In this document: in pieces, positions 1 to 8,720 of the stretch
Numbering within the stretch: position 1 is the first letter of the stretch
How the letters are laid out: each line of letters starts with the position of its first letter
NCBI RefSeq assembly: GCF_963677035.1
Contig: NZ_OY781472.1
Location: 1,054,001-1,118,000 of the forward strand
From: an uncultured Hyphomonas sp.
GTDB lineage: Bacteria > Pseudomonadota > Alphaproteobacteria > Caulobacterales > Hyphomonadaceae
Length of the DNA: 64,000 nt
Reading direction: 5' to 3'
The notes under the pieces: generated by a model
Told to the model about the DNA's origin: nothing
Databases searched by the model: none
Seen by the model: the letters and a program-made list of their open reading frames with translations, nothing else
Program-made: the position numbers and the translations under genes

Positions 1-1
1 A

Positions 2-1447
2 ATGCCCTCCAAACATGTCGCCGACAGGTTGCACCGGTTTGCCTGGCTGCCGGACCTGTTTTCCCAGGGCGACGAAGGCGCCGCCCGGGCCAGACATCAT
101 GTCGATACCTGGATAGAGATGTATGGCGGCTTCAATGGCTTCGCCTGGCGGACGGACCCGACCGCCGCCCGTCTCTGGCACTGGCTCCGCTGCGGGGAAG
201 ACCTGTTCGAGGAAGGCCCCGAGCCCGCCCGTCAGGCGCGGCTCACCTGCCTGCTGCACCAGTTGCGCTACCTCGAAAGCCAGTCAGATGCGGCGGTCGA
301 TCCGAAGGCCCGCTGGATGGCGGCCGTTGTCCAGGTCGCGGGGGCATTGTGTTTCAACGACCGCCCTGCCCTCAATCTCGCACTGGACAGGCTGGATGCG
401 GAATGCACGGCGCAGATCCTGCCGGATGGCGGCCATGTCAGCCGGGCTCCATCGCGGCTCCTCTTCTGCCTGCTGCAATTGCAGACGCTGGAAGAATTGC
501 TGACCCGCGCCGGCATTGAACCTCCGGACTATTTCGGCAAATGGATTCCTCGGATGGGCGCCATGCTGGCCTTCTTCCAGACCGGAGACGGCGCCCTGAA
601 CCCGTTCAATGATGGCGATGAATCCCGGCCGGAAGTGGTGGAAGCCGCAATTGCCCGCCTGCCTGCCCCGCCGCGTCGGTTCACCTTTGCCCCCAAATCC
701 GGCTTCCAGAAACTGGAGAAGCACGGGCTGCGCCTGGTGCTCGACTGCGGTGCGGCGCCGGGCCTGCCCTTTGGCGACCAGGCCCATGCCGGAGCGCTGG
801 GCTTTGAACTGTCCGACAGTTCCTCCCGGATCGTCACATCCTGCGGGTTCAGCGCCGAGGTGAACATCGACTGGCAGGCCGCCGTCCGCCGGACCAGTGC
901 CCATTCGACGCTCATCCTGTCCGGCCGCGATTCGGCGATGTTCTCACTGAACGACTCGACGCGCCTTCTGTCGGCCAGCGGCCCGGACGGGATCTCGGCC
1001 AAACGGCTTGAAGAGGGCGACGAAATCTGGCTCGACGCCCAGCACGGCGGCTACAAGCCTGCACATGGCCTGCTGCACCGGCGGCGCCTGTTCATGGCGG
1101 GGGACGGCCGGCGGCTCGCCGGGGAAGATTCTCTGGTGCGGCCGATTTCCCAGACCCCGGCGGAAGACCGGAAATTCATTAATTTCGAGATCCGCTTCCA
1201 TTTGCATCCGACCGTGGAAGCCATGATGGGAAAAGATGCCATTCGTCTGATCTGCGAAAATGGGGCTGTATGGCGTTTCAAAACGAGTCATGAAGGGGCA
1301 AGACTCGAACGGACGGCCTATCTCGCCCGAGGCGTGGTTGAACGCCCTGAGCAAATTGTGGTTGCTGGCTTCGCGGATCCGAATAGTGACGGAACCGAAC
1401 CGCCAAACTGCGTCCGCTGGGCCTTTGTGAAGGAACCGAGTGCATGA
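2..1447 (+). CDS. Heparinase II/III-like protein, 5' end outside the window
   Basis: The visible 481 residues match the central and C-terminal parts of heparinase II/III-fold proteins: an alpha-helical region with many Trp and Leu, then a beta-sandwich domain carrying the DQAHAGALGFEL motif (around residue 258) and RRTSAHSTLIL, both typical of the family's C-terminal domain. The first visible ATG falls in what is normally internal sequence (RFAWLPDL followed by a WRTDPTAARLWHWL-like segment), so the true start probably lies upstream. Its stop overlaps the next start by 4 bp (ATGA), which implies translational coupling with a polysaccharide enzyme. The likely role is processing or turnover of an acidic polysaccharide. 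The substrate cannot be read from sequence. Confidence 0.8.
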   Translation: MPSKHVADRLHRFAWLPDLFSQGDEGAARARHHVDTWIEMYGGFNGFAWRTDPTAARLWHWLRCGEDLFEEGPEPARQARLTCLLHQLRYLESQSDAAVDPKARWMAAVVQVAGALCFNDRPALNLALDRLDAECTAQILPDGGHVSRAPSRLLFCLLQLQTLEELLTRAGIEPPDYFGKWIPRMGAMLAFFQTGDGALNPFNDGDESRPEVVEAAIARLPAPPRRFTFAPKSGFQKLEKHGLRLVLDCGAAPGLPFGDQAHAGALGFELSDSSSRIVTSCGFSAEVNIDWQAAVRRTSAHSTLILSGRDSAMFSLNDSTRLLSASGPDGISAKRLEEGDEIWLDAQHGGYKPAHGLLHRRRLFMAGDGRRLAGEDSLVRPISQTPAEDRKFINFEIRFHLHPTVEAMMGKDAIRLICENGAVWRFKTSHEGARLERTAYLARGVVERPEQIVVAGFADPNSDGTEPPNCVRWAFVKEPSA

Positions 1448-3336
1448 CGCCTCAAAAAGCCGCACGCAGAGCCATGTTCCTGACCCTGGGGTTCGACCTC
1501 AGCGCGGCAGCAGCGGCGATGATCATTGCAAATGTCCTGTTCTGGTGGGCGGACGAACCGCGTGGACTGTTCCCGTTCGCCTCAACCTTGCTCAGCACGG
1601 TCTCTTTTACAGCCGCCGTGGCTGCCGGGTTCCTGGTCCTGCGCATCCAGACACAGGTCTGGCGGCATATTGGCTGGCCCGATGCCGTGCGGATCATGCA
1701 GGCCATCGCGCTGTCCGGCCTGATTTACCTGCCGATTGCCGGCTTGCTCAATGGGGCCCTGTCCCGCCCCTGGAGCATCCTGCTGACGGCCCTCCTGATC
1801 TGGACCATCTGCCTGTTCACCGGACGGATGATCGCCCTCTCGCGCTCCACACGCAAACCGCTGCAGATTTTCAGCCCCGTCGCCCGCGATGCCCGGCCGA
1901 TCCTGCTGATCGGGGACGTGGCGAGCTGTATCAGCGTAATCCGGCGCCTGCAGACCCCGACGGAAACCCAGAATTTCCGTCTGCTGGGCCTGATCAATAC
2001 CGACGGCAGAGATTTCGGCCGCGCAATCCGCGGTGTGCCGATCATGGGCGGGCTGGACGACCTCTCGAACGTCATTGATGTCCTCTCGGTGCGCTACGAG
2101 CACACGCCATGGATCGCGGTCACGGGCGCGGCGCGAGATCGCAAGACCATGATGCAGATCCTAGAAATCACATCTGCGCACGGCGCGCAGATCATGGCGC
2201 TGTCCGGCGAAGAAACGGCCCAGCTCCTGGAAAAGGTCCACCCGGCAGATCTGCTGGCCAGAGCCGAGCGGAACCTGAGCATCGCCCCTGTCCGCGACAG
2301 GATCGAAGGGGCCCGCGTCCTGATCACGGGGGGCGGTGGCACGATCGGATCCGAACTGACCCGTCAGGTCGCCGGACTGAACCCGGCCCAGCTGACCATT
2401 ATCGATTCCTGCGAGTTCAATCTCTACAGCATCGACATGGAGCTGACGAAGAAGTTCCCCGATATGGAGATCAGTTCGCGCCTCGGCGATGTGCGCGACT
2501 CCCAGCGCGTGCGCGACATTTTCCAGACCGCCCAGCCTCAGATCGTGATCCACGCTGCCGCGCTGAAGCATGTCCCGCTGATGGAGCGCAATGTCTGCGA
2601 GGCGATCCTGACGAATGTGGCCGGCGCCGTGAACTGTGCCCGGGCGGCCGCATCGGTCGGTGCGGCCAGCTTCGTTTTCATTTCGACCGACAAGGCCGTC
2701 GACCCCGACAATGTGATGGGCGCCACCAAGCGCCTGGCCGAGATCGCTATTTCCCGGATTGCCGAGGAAGCCGGCATGGCCGCGGCCATGGTCCGCTTCG
2801 GCAATGTGCTCGGATCTTCAGGGTCGGTCGTTCCCCTGTTCGAGCGGCAGATCGCCGAGGGGGGCCCGGTCACCATCACCGATATGGGCGTCACCCGCTA
2901 TTTCATGACCGTGGAAGAAGCCTCTTCGCTCGTCCTGCAGGCGGGCGCGTTGCAACATGAATGCGGGAATTCGGACATCTACGTGCTCGACATGGGCGAG
3001 CCGATGCCGATCCTGCAGCTGGCTGAAACGCTAATACGATTGAAGGGCCTGATCCCCGGTGTCGATATCGAGATCGTCCAGACCGGGCTGCGTGCGGGCG
3101 AGAAGATGCACGAAGCGCTGACCTACGAGCATGAAACCGTCACCCGGACCAATGTCGACGGCGTGCTGCGGGTGGCCAGCCGCACGCCCTCATCGGAACT
3201 GTTCGACAAGCAACTCGCCGGCCTGCTCGAAGCGGCCAGCCGCCGCGAACGGTCCGAGGCGCTGCGCATGCTGGGAATGATCGTGCCCGAATACGGGGTG
3301 GAGCGGGCTGCAAAAGCCTTCAAGGACATCGCTTGA
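1444..3336 (+). CDS. CapD/FlaA1-type nucleoside-diphosphate sugar epimerase/dehydratase, membrane-bound
   Basis: This 630-residue protein has about four hydrophobic segments in the first 125 residues, a CoA-binding-like domain near 150-270, and an extended SDR domain from about residue 290. The NAD(P) loop is TGGGGTIGSE. The active site has STDKAVDP followed by MGATK near residues 425-429, with Met replacing the usual SDR Tyr, as in the UDP-GlcNAc 4,6-dehydratase (CapD/WbpM/FlaA1) group. Such enzymes make modified UDP-sugars for capsule, O-antigen or glycan. It overlaps the heparinase-like gene by 4 bp, so both belong to one surface-polysaccharide operon. Dehydratase versus epimerase activity is not resolved here. 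Confidence 0.88.
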   Translation: MTPQKAARRAMFLTLGFDLSAAAAAMIIANVLFWWADEPRGLFPFASTLLSTVSFTAAVAAGFLVLRIQTQVWRHIGWPDAVRIMQAIALSGLIYLPIAGLLNGALSRPWSILLTALLIWTICLFTGRMIALSRSTRKPLQIFSPVARDARPILLIGDVASCISVIRRLQTPTETQNFRLLGLINTDGRDFGRAIRGVPIMGGLDDLSNVIDVLSVRYEHTPWIAVTGAARDRKTMMQILEITSAHGAQIMALSGEETAQLLEKVHPADLLARAERNLSIAPVRDRIEGARVLITGGGGTIGSELTRQVAGLNPAQLTIIDSCEFNLYSIDMELTKKFPDMEISSRLGDVRDSQRVRDIFQTAQPQIVIHAAALKHVPLMERNVCEAILTNVAGAVNCARAAASVGAASFVFISTDKAVDPDNVMGATKRLAEIAISRIAEEAGMAAAMVRFGNVLGSSGSVVPLFERQIAEGGPVTITDMGVTRYFMTVEEASSLVLQAGALQHECGNSDIYVLDMGEPMPILQLAETLIRLKGLIPGVDIEIVQTGLRAGEKMHEALTYEHETVTRTNVDGVLRVASRTPSSELFDKQLAGLLEAASRRERSEALRMLGMIVPEYGVERAAKAFKDIA

Positions 3337-3396
3337 CGCCCCGCCCTGCCGTGCTACCCCGCGCGGCAACGCATTGTCCTTCCTGGAGATCCCCTC

Positions 3397-4998
3397 ATGT
3401 CCGACGCCGCCAGCGGAGCCCCTGTCCGTATTCGCCGTGCCCTTCTGTCCGTTTCCGACAAGACCGGCCTTGTGGAGCAGGCGAAAAAGCTCGCTGAAAA
3501 GGGCGTGGAACTGGTTTCCACCGGCGGCACGTCGAAACTGCTCAAGGAGGCCGGCCTTGAGGTGAAGGACGTTGCCGACCTGACGGGCTTCCCGGAAATG
3601 ATGGATGGCCGCGTGAAGACGCTGCACCCGGCCGTGCATGGCGGCCTCCTCTATCTGCGCGACAACCCGTCCCACGTGAAAGACGCCGAGACCCACGGCA
3701 TCGGCGCGATCGACCTGATCTATGTGAACCTCTACCCGTTCGAGGCCACCGTCGCCTCCGGCGCGGACTTCGAAACCTGTATCGAGAATATCGACATTGG
3801 CGGCCCGGCCATGCTGCGCGCGGCGGCCAAGAACGGCGCCTTTGTCGCGGTCTGCACCGATGGCGGCGATGTCGACAAGGTGCTGGAAGAGATGGACGCA
3901 AATGACGGCGAAGTCAGCGTCGCCCTCTGCCGCAAGCTGGCCGCGAAGACCTATGCCCGCACCGCTGCCTACGACGCCGCCATCTCCGGCTGGTATGCCG
4001 CGCAACTGGACGAGACGGCGCCGGACTGGGCCGCCCTCGGCGGCAAGCTGCAGCAGAGCCTGCGCTATGGCGAGAACCCGCACCAGAAAGCCGCCTTCTA
4101 CGTCACCGGCGAGAAGCGCCCCGGCGTCGCCACGGCGAAACAGCTGCAGGGCAAGGAACTGTCCTACAACAATATCAACGACACCGACGCCGCCTATGAA
4201 CTGATCGGTGAGCTTGGCGCAGAGACGCCCGCCGTCGCCATCATCAAGCACGCCAATCCGTGCGGTGTGGCACAGGGCGCGTCTGTCATCGAAGCCTACC
4301 GCGCCGCGCTGGCCTGTGACTCGACCTCTGCCTTCGGCGGCATCGTTGCGCTGAACCGCGCCCTGGACGAAGAGACAGCCAAAGAGATCTCCCAGATCTT
4401 CACCGAAGTCGTCATCGCGCCGGGCGCCGACGCCGCGGCCGAAGCGATCTTCGCGAAGAAAAAGAACCTCCGCCTCCTGATCACCGAAGGTCTGCCCGAT
4501 CCGGCCTCCACCGGACGGTTCGTCAAAACCGTCGCCGGCGGCTTCCTGATGCAGGACCGGGACTTCGGCCGCATCACGAAGGCTGACCTGAAGGTCGTCA
4601 CCAAAATCGCCCCGACCGAGCAACAGCTGGATGACCTCCTCTTCGCCTGGCGCGTCGCCAAGCATGTGAAGTCCAACACAATCGTCTATGCAAAAGACGG
4701 CGCCACCGTCGGCGTCGGTGCCGGCCAGATGAGCCGCGTCGACTCTGCCCGCATTGCCGCCCGCAAGGCCGAAGATGCCGCCGAAGCCGCAGGCTGGGCC
4801 GAACCGAAGACCAAGGGCTGCGTTGCCGCTTCTGACGCCTTCTTCCCCTTCCCCGACGGTCTGCTGCAAGCGGCCTCCGCCGGGGCCAGCGCCGTGATCC
4901 AGCCGGGCGGCTCGATCCGCGACGATGAAGTGATCGCCGCCGCAGACGAAGCCGGCCTCGCCATGGTGTTCACCGGCATGCGCCACTTCCGCCACTAA
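3397..4998 (+). CDS. purH: Bifunctional AICAR formyltransferase/IMP cyclohydrolase
   Basis: PurH catalyses the last two steps of IMP synthesis: formylation of AICAR and ring closure. The N-terminal MGS-like cyclohydrolase domain shows [18 protein letters not shown] and [11 protein letters not shown]. The transformylase domain shows [10 protein letters not shown] and the catalytic KHANPCG motif. At 533 residues it has normal full length, ending in the usual GMRHFRH. The ATG at 3397 follows a GGAGA-type ribosome site. It starts 60 bp after the polysaccharide gene and is followed 11 bp later by a lipoprotein gene, so it may be co-transcribed with it. Confidence 0.97.
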   Translation: MSDAASGAPVRIRRALLSVSDKTGLVEQAKKLAEKGVELVSTGGTSKLLKEAGLEVKDVADLTGFPEMMDGRVKTLHPAVHGGLLYLRDNPSHVKDAETHGIGAIDLIYVNLYPFEATVASGADFETCIENIDIGGPAMLRAAAKNGAFVAVCTDGGDVDKVLEEMDANDGEVSVALCRKLAAKTYARTAAYDAAISGWYAAQLDETAPDWAALGGKLQQSLRYGENPHQKAAFYVTGEKRPGVATAKQLQGKELSYNNINDTDAAYELIGELGAETPAVAIIKHANPCGVAQGASVIEAYRAALACDSTSAFGGIVALNRALDEETAKEISQIFTEVVIAPGADAAAEAIFAKKKNLRLLITEGLPDPASTGRFVKTVAGGFLMQDRDFGRITKADLKVVTKIAPTEQQLDDLLFAWRVAKHVKSNTIVYAKDGATVGVGAGQMSRVDSARIAARKAEDAAEAAGWAEPKTKGCVAASDAFFPFPDGLLQAASAGASAVIQPGGSIRDDEVIAAADEAGLAMVFTGMRHFRH

Positions 4999-5009
4999 AG
5001 CGCATTCCG

Positions 5010-5585
5010 GTGCGCCCCCTCCTCCTGCTCGGCGCCATGCTGTTCGTGACTGCGTGCAGCCAGCCGACGCTGGAGGAATCGGAGTTCATGCACCGGCTCT
5101 CCGCCCTCTGCGGCAAGGCCTTTGAAGGCCGGATCGTCAGCGACGATTTGCAGGACGACCCATGGCGCGCCCAGCGCATCGTCATGCATGTGCGCTCCTG
5201 CACGAAGGACGAGATCCGCATCCCGCTGCAGGTTGGCGACGACCGGTCCCGTGTCTGGGTCATCCACCGCGAGGGTGACCGCCTCGCCCTGCATCACGAG
5301 CACCACCACGAAGACGGTAGTCCCAACGCGCTGACCGGCTATGGCGGCACGCGCGACGACCGGTTCAGCGGCAGCCGCCTGAACTTCCCGGCCGATGACG
5401 CAACAAAGGCCCTGTTCGATGCCTCCGGCATCCCGCAGTCGAAAGAAAATGTCTGGGCCATTGAAGTGCGCCCGTCGCACAGCCTGTTCGCCTACGAACT
5501 GGAACGCCCTGGCCGCTTCTTCCGCATCGAATTTGACACAGCCCACCCGGTAGACACCCCGCCCGTCCCCTGGGGCAGCAAATAG
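5010..5585 (+). CDS. Putative lipoprotein of unknown function
   Basis: A 191-residue protein that begins at a GTG and has a short hydrophobic leader ending in a clear lipobox (VTAC, Cys at about residue 16), so it should be lipidated and exported. The mature part contains several Cys (SALCGKAFEG, VRSCTKDE), a His-rich stretch (HHEHHHEDGS) and a C-terminal FRIEFDTAHPV. I do not recognise a characterised family. The His cluster could bind metal, but that is only suggestive. It lies 11 bp downstream of purH on the same strand and is probably read with it. Confidence 0.8.
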   Translation: MRPLLLLGAMLFVTACSQPTLEESEFMHRLSALCGKAFEGRIVSDDLQDDPWRAQRIVMHVRSCTKDEIRIPLQVGDDRSRVWVIHREGDRLALHHEHHHEDGSPNALTGYGGTRDDRFSGSRLNFPADDATKALFDASGIPQSKENVWAIEVRPSHSLFAYELERPGRFFRIEFDTAHPVDTPPVPWGSK

Positions 5586-5620
5586 ACGCGGATAGACCGC
5601 ATCCTCTCCCACACCCGCCA

Positions 5621-5738
5621 CCCGTCATCCCGGAATTTGCGCAGCAAATATCCGGGGCCTTGTTCCTGTAGCGCACACGCCAGCGAGAAGGTCCCGGATA
5701 GGCCCTGCGGGCTTTCCGGGATGACACGGGACGGGTGA
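5621..5738. repeat. REP-like palindromic intergenic element
   Basis: Two inverted arms are visible: CGTCATCCCGGA at the left (5623 onward) and TCCGGGATGAC at the right (about 5714-5725), each with an inner TATCCGGG / CCCGGATA copy. This mosaic of short palindromes around GTCATCCCGG is the usual look of an extragenic REP/BIME-like element. It lies between the lipoprotein gene and the next ORF. Without genome-wide copy number this is a structural call. Confidence 0.6.
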
Positions 5739-5779
5739 TCTGAATTCGTCTGACAGGGCGCAGCCTCATCCTTCCGGGC

Positions 5780-6142
5780 ATGCATCCTGACCTCCAACGC
5801 TACTTTACCCATGTCTGGCCGCTGTTCTGGCCATGGCTGGTGTGGAACCTGCTGCGTGTCGCCCGCTGGCACACGCGGACGGGGCGCGAGGCGTTGATGG
5901 CGGTCGATTGCTTTGGAAACATCCGGCTGGTCTTCGTGGCAGATGCCCCGCCGCCCGATGATCTCTATACATATGAAGCGCCGCGCGTGGCGGCATGGAA
6001 GCGTCCTGCCCTTGGCAGCGATGTGCCTGTTTGCGTGTCCGAAACGCAAGTCCGTCATGATCCGGTTAAGTCCGGTATAGTCATCTATAGTCATGACATA
6101 GTCCGGTATGATCATGGGTTGCACGTGCGGGGTCCGCCTTAG
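5780..6142 (+). CDS. Hypothetical protein, C-terminus encoded by tandem repeats
   Basis: A 120-residue reading frame. Residues 1-85 look protein-like (aromatic N-terminus WPLFWPWLVWNLL, then FGNIRLVFVADAPPPDDLYTYEAPRV). Residues from about 91 onward are encoded by a 10-bp tandem repeat (6051-6121) and read as low-quality sequence. No good ribosome site precedes the ATG. It sits between two REP-like elements. It may be a small conserved gene whose 3' end was replaced by repeat insertion, or a non-coding frame. I do not recognise a family. Confidence 0.45.
   Translation: MHPDLQRYFTHVWPLFWPWLVWNLLRVARWHTRTGREALMAVDCFGNIRLVFVADAPPPDDLYTYEAPRVAAWKRPALGSDVPVCVSETQVRHDPVKSGIVIYSHDIVRYDHGLHVRGPP
6051..6121. 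repeat. Tandem repeat of about seven 10-bp units, TCCGGTATAG-like
   Basis: Units start at 6051, 6061, 6071, 6081, 6091 (11 bp), 6102 and 6112, each beginning TCCG or TCAT and mostly ending TATAG or ATGA. The 19-bp stretch CATAGTCCGGTATGATCAT near 6097-6115 recurs in reverse orientation inside a second array at 22605-22664. The function is unknown. The 10-bp period equals about one helical turn, so protein binding on one DNA face is conceivable. Confidence 0.75.
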
Positions 6143-6165
6143 GTGGGCCTTTTATGCGCCGCCAT

Positions 6166-6246
6166 CATGCTTCGACTTCGCTCAGCATGAGTCCGGTAGT
6201 TGTTGCGCCTGAGAGCGGTGCTCATCCTGAGCGAAGTCGAAGGATG
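6166..6246. repeat. REP-like inverted repeat (CTTCGACTTCGCTCAG family)
   Basis: The left arm at 6166-6191 reads CATGCTTCGACTTCGCTCAG and the right arm at 6221-6246 is its near reverse complement (CTGAGCGAAGTCGAAGGATG). A second copy of the same element lies at 21269-21334, with the same GAGTCCG in the spacer. This is an extragenic repeat family well represented in alphaproteobacterial genomes. It lies between the hypothetical frame and the 3' end of the PhzF-like gene. Confidence 0.8.
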
Positions 6247-6313
6247 GACGGCAAGACACCAACTCCCCCCACCGGATGGCAACCGCCAGCCCGGCCGCAG
6301 GTGCTGGCCCGGC

Positions 6314-7132
6314 CTAAAGTGTGAAGCTGCCTTCGATCACCGTCACGGAGGTGCCGGTCAGTTTCACCCGGTCATCCTCCAGGCGTGTGTCGATGAAGGC
6401 GCCGCGTCCCGGGAAGGCCTGATGGCATTTGAGGTCCGTCTTGCCGAAGCGCTCGCGCATGACGCGGGCCAGCATTGTGTGCCAGCTGCCGGTGGCCGGG
6501 TCTTCATCAATGCCGCTGCCCGGGGCGAAGAAGCGGCTGGTGACATCCACGCCGTCCCCGCCTGCCGCGAAGCAGCCGAAATTGCCGCGGTCCCAGCCTT
6601 CGCCCGGAACGCCCAGATCCTTCAGGGCGCTCTGGTCTGGCGTCAGGGCCTCGACCTCTTCCGGCGTTTCGAACCGGGCCGCATAGAACATGCCGCCCCA
6701 GGCCTGAACCGGCCGGGCGCCGAGCGCCGCAGCAACATCCTCCGTCACCGGAATTTCCTGTACGGGCCCGCAGGGAAAATCCATTTCCAGCCGGCCGTCG
6801 CCCAGCCGGCGCACGACCAGCGTTCCGGAATGAACCGTCTCGAAATGCACCGCCTCTCCCTTGAAGCCGTATTCTTCAAACAGAACATGCGCACTCGCCA
6901 GCGTCGCGTGGCCACACAGCGGCACTTCCACGGCCGGGGTGAACCAACGCAGCGCCCAGGTATTTTCGCTCTTGCGAACCAAATATGCCGTTTCCGCAAC
7001 ATTGTTCTCCGCCGCAATGGTCTGCAGGACCGGGTCAGGAAGGAAATCTTCCAGCGGCATGACGCACGCCTGGTTTCCCTCGAACGGCCGCGAGGCAAAG
7101 GCATCGATCTGATAGAATGGAAATTTCGGCAT
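6314..7132 (-). CDS. PhzF family isomerase/epimerase
   Basis: This 272-residue protein is the full length of the PhzF/diaminopimelate-epimerase fold. It has the catalytic Glu47 in VAETAYLVR, the CGHATLAS motif at residues 73-80 and DPATGS near residue 206, followed by Trp-His where Ala-His is more usual. Family members isomerise small hydrophobic substrates. Outside phenazine clusters the substrate is usually unknown, and no phenazine genes are nearby. The upstream neighbour thiD is on the same strand, 85 bp away. Confidence 0.9.
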   Translation of the reverse strand: MPKFPFYQIDAFASRPFEGNQACVMPLEDFLPDPVLQTIAAENNVAETAYLVRKSENTWALRWFTPAVEVPLCGHATLASAHVLFEEYGFKGEAVHFETVHSGTLVVRRLGDGRLEMDFPCGPVQEIPVTEDVAAALGARPVQAWGGMFYAARFETPEEVEALTPDQSALKDLGVPGEGWDRGNFGCFAAGGDGVDVTSRFFAPGSGIDEDPATGSWHTMLARVMRERFGKTDLKCHQAFPGRGAFIDTRLEDDRVKLTGTSVTVIEGSFTL

Positions 7133-7217
7133 AGGGGCTTCCTGTTTCAGGACGCCTCCTTTGCCACAATAGAGGCAGCCAGAAAAACGATGATTTGTAA
7201 TCGATGGTTAAGGCTGA

Positions 7218-8036
7218 CTATTCCTCGTCATCCAGCACCCAGCCATGATGGAGCGGCCCGGCGCCTTTGCCGAAGCCCTTTGCTGCGCGGATTGCGCCCA
7301 TCAGATAGTCCCGCCCCTGCTCCACGGCGTCCGGCACGCTCTCCCCTTGCGCCAGCAAGGCAGCAATGGCGGAAGCGAGCACGCAGCCGGTTCCATGCGT
7401 AGACGTCGTTTCTATACGGGGGCTTTCGAAGATCCATTCGCCCGTGGTCGTCTGCAGCACATCAAAGACCTTGCCGCCCGGAATGTGCCCGCCCTTCACC
7501 AGCGCGCCATTGGCGCCAAGCTCCAGCAGCTGTTCGGCAGCCCGGCGTTGGCCGTCGACCGTCTCGACAGCCTTGCCGGTCAGCACTTCCGCCTCAGGCG
7601 CGTTCGGCGTGACAAGCCGGGCCCCTGGCACAAGCTCAGACCGGATGGCCTCCACGCCTTTAGCCTCGACCAGCCGGTGGCCCGAGGTTGCGATCATCAC
7701 CGGGTCGATCACGCGCGGAATCATGGACGCATTGGCAGCAAGGCATTCGGCTACAGCCTCAACAAGGGCGGCGCTGCCCAGCATGCCGGTCTTGATCGCG
7801 TCGGCGCCGATGTCGGCCAGCGTGACCTGCATCTGCCCGGTCACCGCTTCAACCGGCACAGGCCAGACACCATGCACGCCGGTCGTGTCCTGAACGGTAA
7901 TCGCGGTCACGGCCGTCATGGCATAGCCGCCCAGCATGGTGATCGTCTTGATGTCGGCCTGAATCCCCGCCCCGCCGCCGGAATCCGAACCGGCGATGAC
8001 GAGCACCCTGCCCTGTGGGCCCTGCGCCTCGGTCAC
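7218..8036 (-). CDS. thiD: Hydroxymethylpyrimidine/phosphomethylpyrimidine kinase
   Basis: ThiD phosphorylates HMP and HMP-P in thiamine synthesis or salvage. The N-terminal VIAGSDSGGGAGIQADIKT and C-terminal THGTGCVLASAIA are the hallmark ribokinase-fold substrate and anion-hole motifs. At 272 residues it has normal length. The start is GTG at 8036, only 4 bp after the stop of the transaldolase-like gene, so the two are probably co-transcribed. No other thiamine genes are visible in the window. Confidence 0.94.
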   Translation of the reverse strand: MTEAQGPQGRVLVIAGSDSGGGAGIQADIKTITMLGGYAMTAVTAITVQDTTGVHGVWPVPVEAVTGQMQVTLADIGADAIKTGMLGSAALVEAVAECLAANASMIPRVIDPVMIATSGHRLVEAKGVEAIRSELVPGARLVTPNAPEAEVLTGKAVETVDGQRRAAEQLLELGANGALVKGGHIPGGKVFDVLQTTTGEWIFESPRIETTSTHGTGCVLASAIAALLAQGESVPDAVEQGRDYLMGAIRAAKGFGKGAGPLHHGWVLDDEE

Positions 8037-8040
8037 GGGA

Positions 8041-8691
8041 TCAGACCTTGATGCCAGCCTTTTCAGCGTCCGCCAGGAACGTGGCCAGACCCTTGTCCGT
8101 CAGCGGATGAGTCGCCAGAGACTTGATCACGTTCGGCGGCATGGTAGCCACATCTGCGCCGGCCAGCGCAGAGTCCTTCACATGGTTCGCCGTGCGGATC
8201 GACGCGGCCAGGATCTCCGTATCGAACAGATAATTGTCATAGATCTGGCGGATGTCGGCGATCAGCTCCATGCCGTCGAGATTGATGTCGTCGAGGCGGC
8301 CGATGAACGGGGAGATGAACGTGGCCCCCGCCTTGGCGGCCAGCAGCGCCTGATTGGCCGAGAAGCACAGCGTGACATTCACCATCGTGCCTTCGCCGGT
8401 CAGCGTTTTGCAGGCTTTCAGGCCGTCCCAGGTAAGCGGCAGTTTCACCGCGACGTTTTCAGCGATCGCGGCCAGCTTGCGGCCTTCGGTGATCATGCCG
8501 TCATACTCCGTCGCGACGACTTCAGCGCTGACTGGCCCTTCGACCAGATCGCAGATCTCCTTGATCACGTCTGTGAACGGGCGGCCTGATTTGGCAATCA
8601 GGGACGGGTTCGTGGTGACCCCATCGATCAGGCCGGTGGCAGCCAGTTCCGAGATGTCGTCTGTGTTGGCGGTATCGACAAAGAATTTCAT
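8041..8691 (-). CDS. Transaldolase-like fructose-6-phosphate aldolase (TalC/Fsa type)
   Basis: The ATG at 8691 gives 216 residues, the standard size of the small transaldolase family. The frame is open further upstream, but those residues are not protein-like. Visible motifs are [14 protein letters not shown], the Schiff-base lysine in [12 protein letters not shown] (about residue 85) and [11 protein letters not shown]. The enzyme would act on sugar phosphates linked to the pentose phosphate pathway. Small family members are either transaldolases or fructose-6-phosphate aldolases, and sequence alone does not settle which. It lies 29 bp downstream of the UDP-glucose dehydrogenase gene and 4 bp upstream of thiD. 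Confidence 0.9.
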   Translation of the reverse strand: MKFFVDTANTDDISELAATGLIDGVTTNPSLIAKSGRPFTDVIKEICDLVEGPVSAEVVATEYDGMITEGRKLAAIAENVAVKLPLTWDGLKACKTLTGEGTMVNVTLCFSANQALLAAKAGATFISPFIGRLDDINLDGMELIADIRQIYDNYLFDTEILAASIRTANHVKDSALAGADVATMPPNVIKSLATHPLTDKGLATFLADAEKAGIKV

Positions 8692-8720
8692 GGGTCCTGT
8701 CCTTGATTGCAGGGGGCAGA

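Noticed and set aside
3190..4995. A long minus-strand open frame opposite purH
   Set aside because: It is antisense to a certain gene and its sequence shows only mirror composition, with no recognisable domain.
6051..6121. CRISPR array
   Set aside because: Units are 10 bp and contiguous, with no spacers of 25-45 bp and no cas genes nearby.
6314..7132. Phenazine biosynthesis
   Set aside because: PhzF-fold proteins are widespread outside phenazine clusters and no other phz gene is present.
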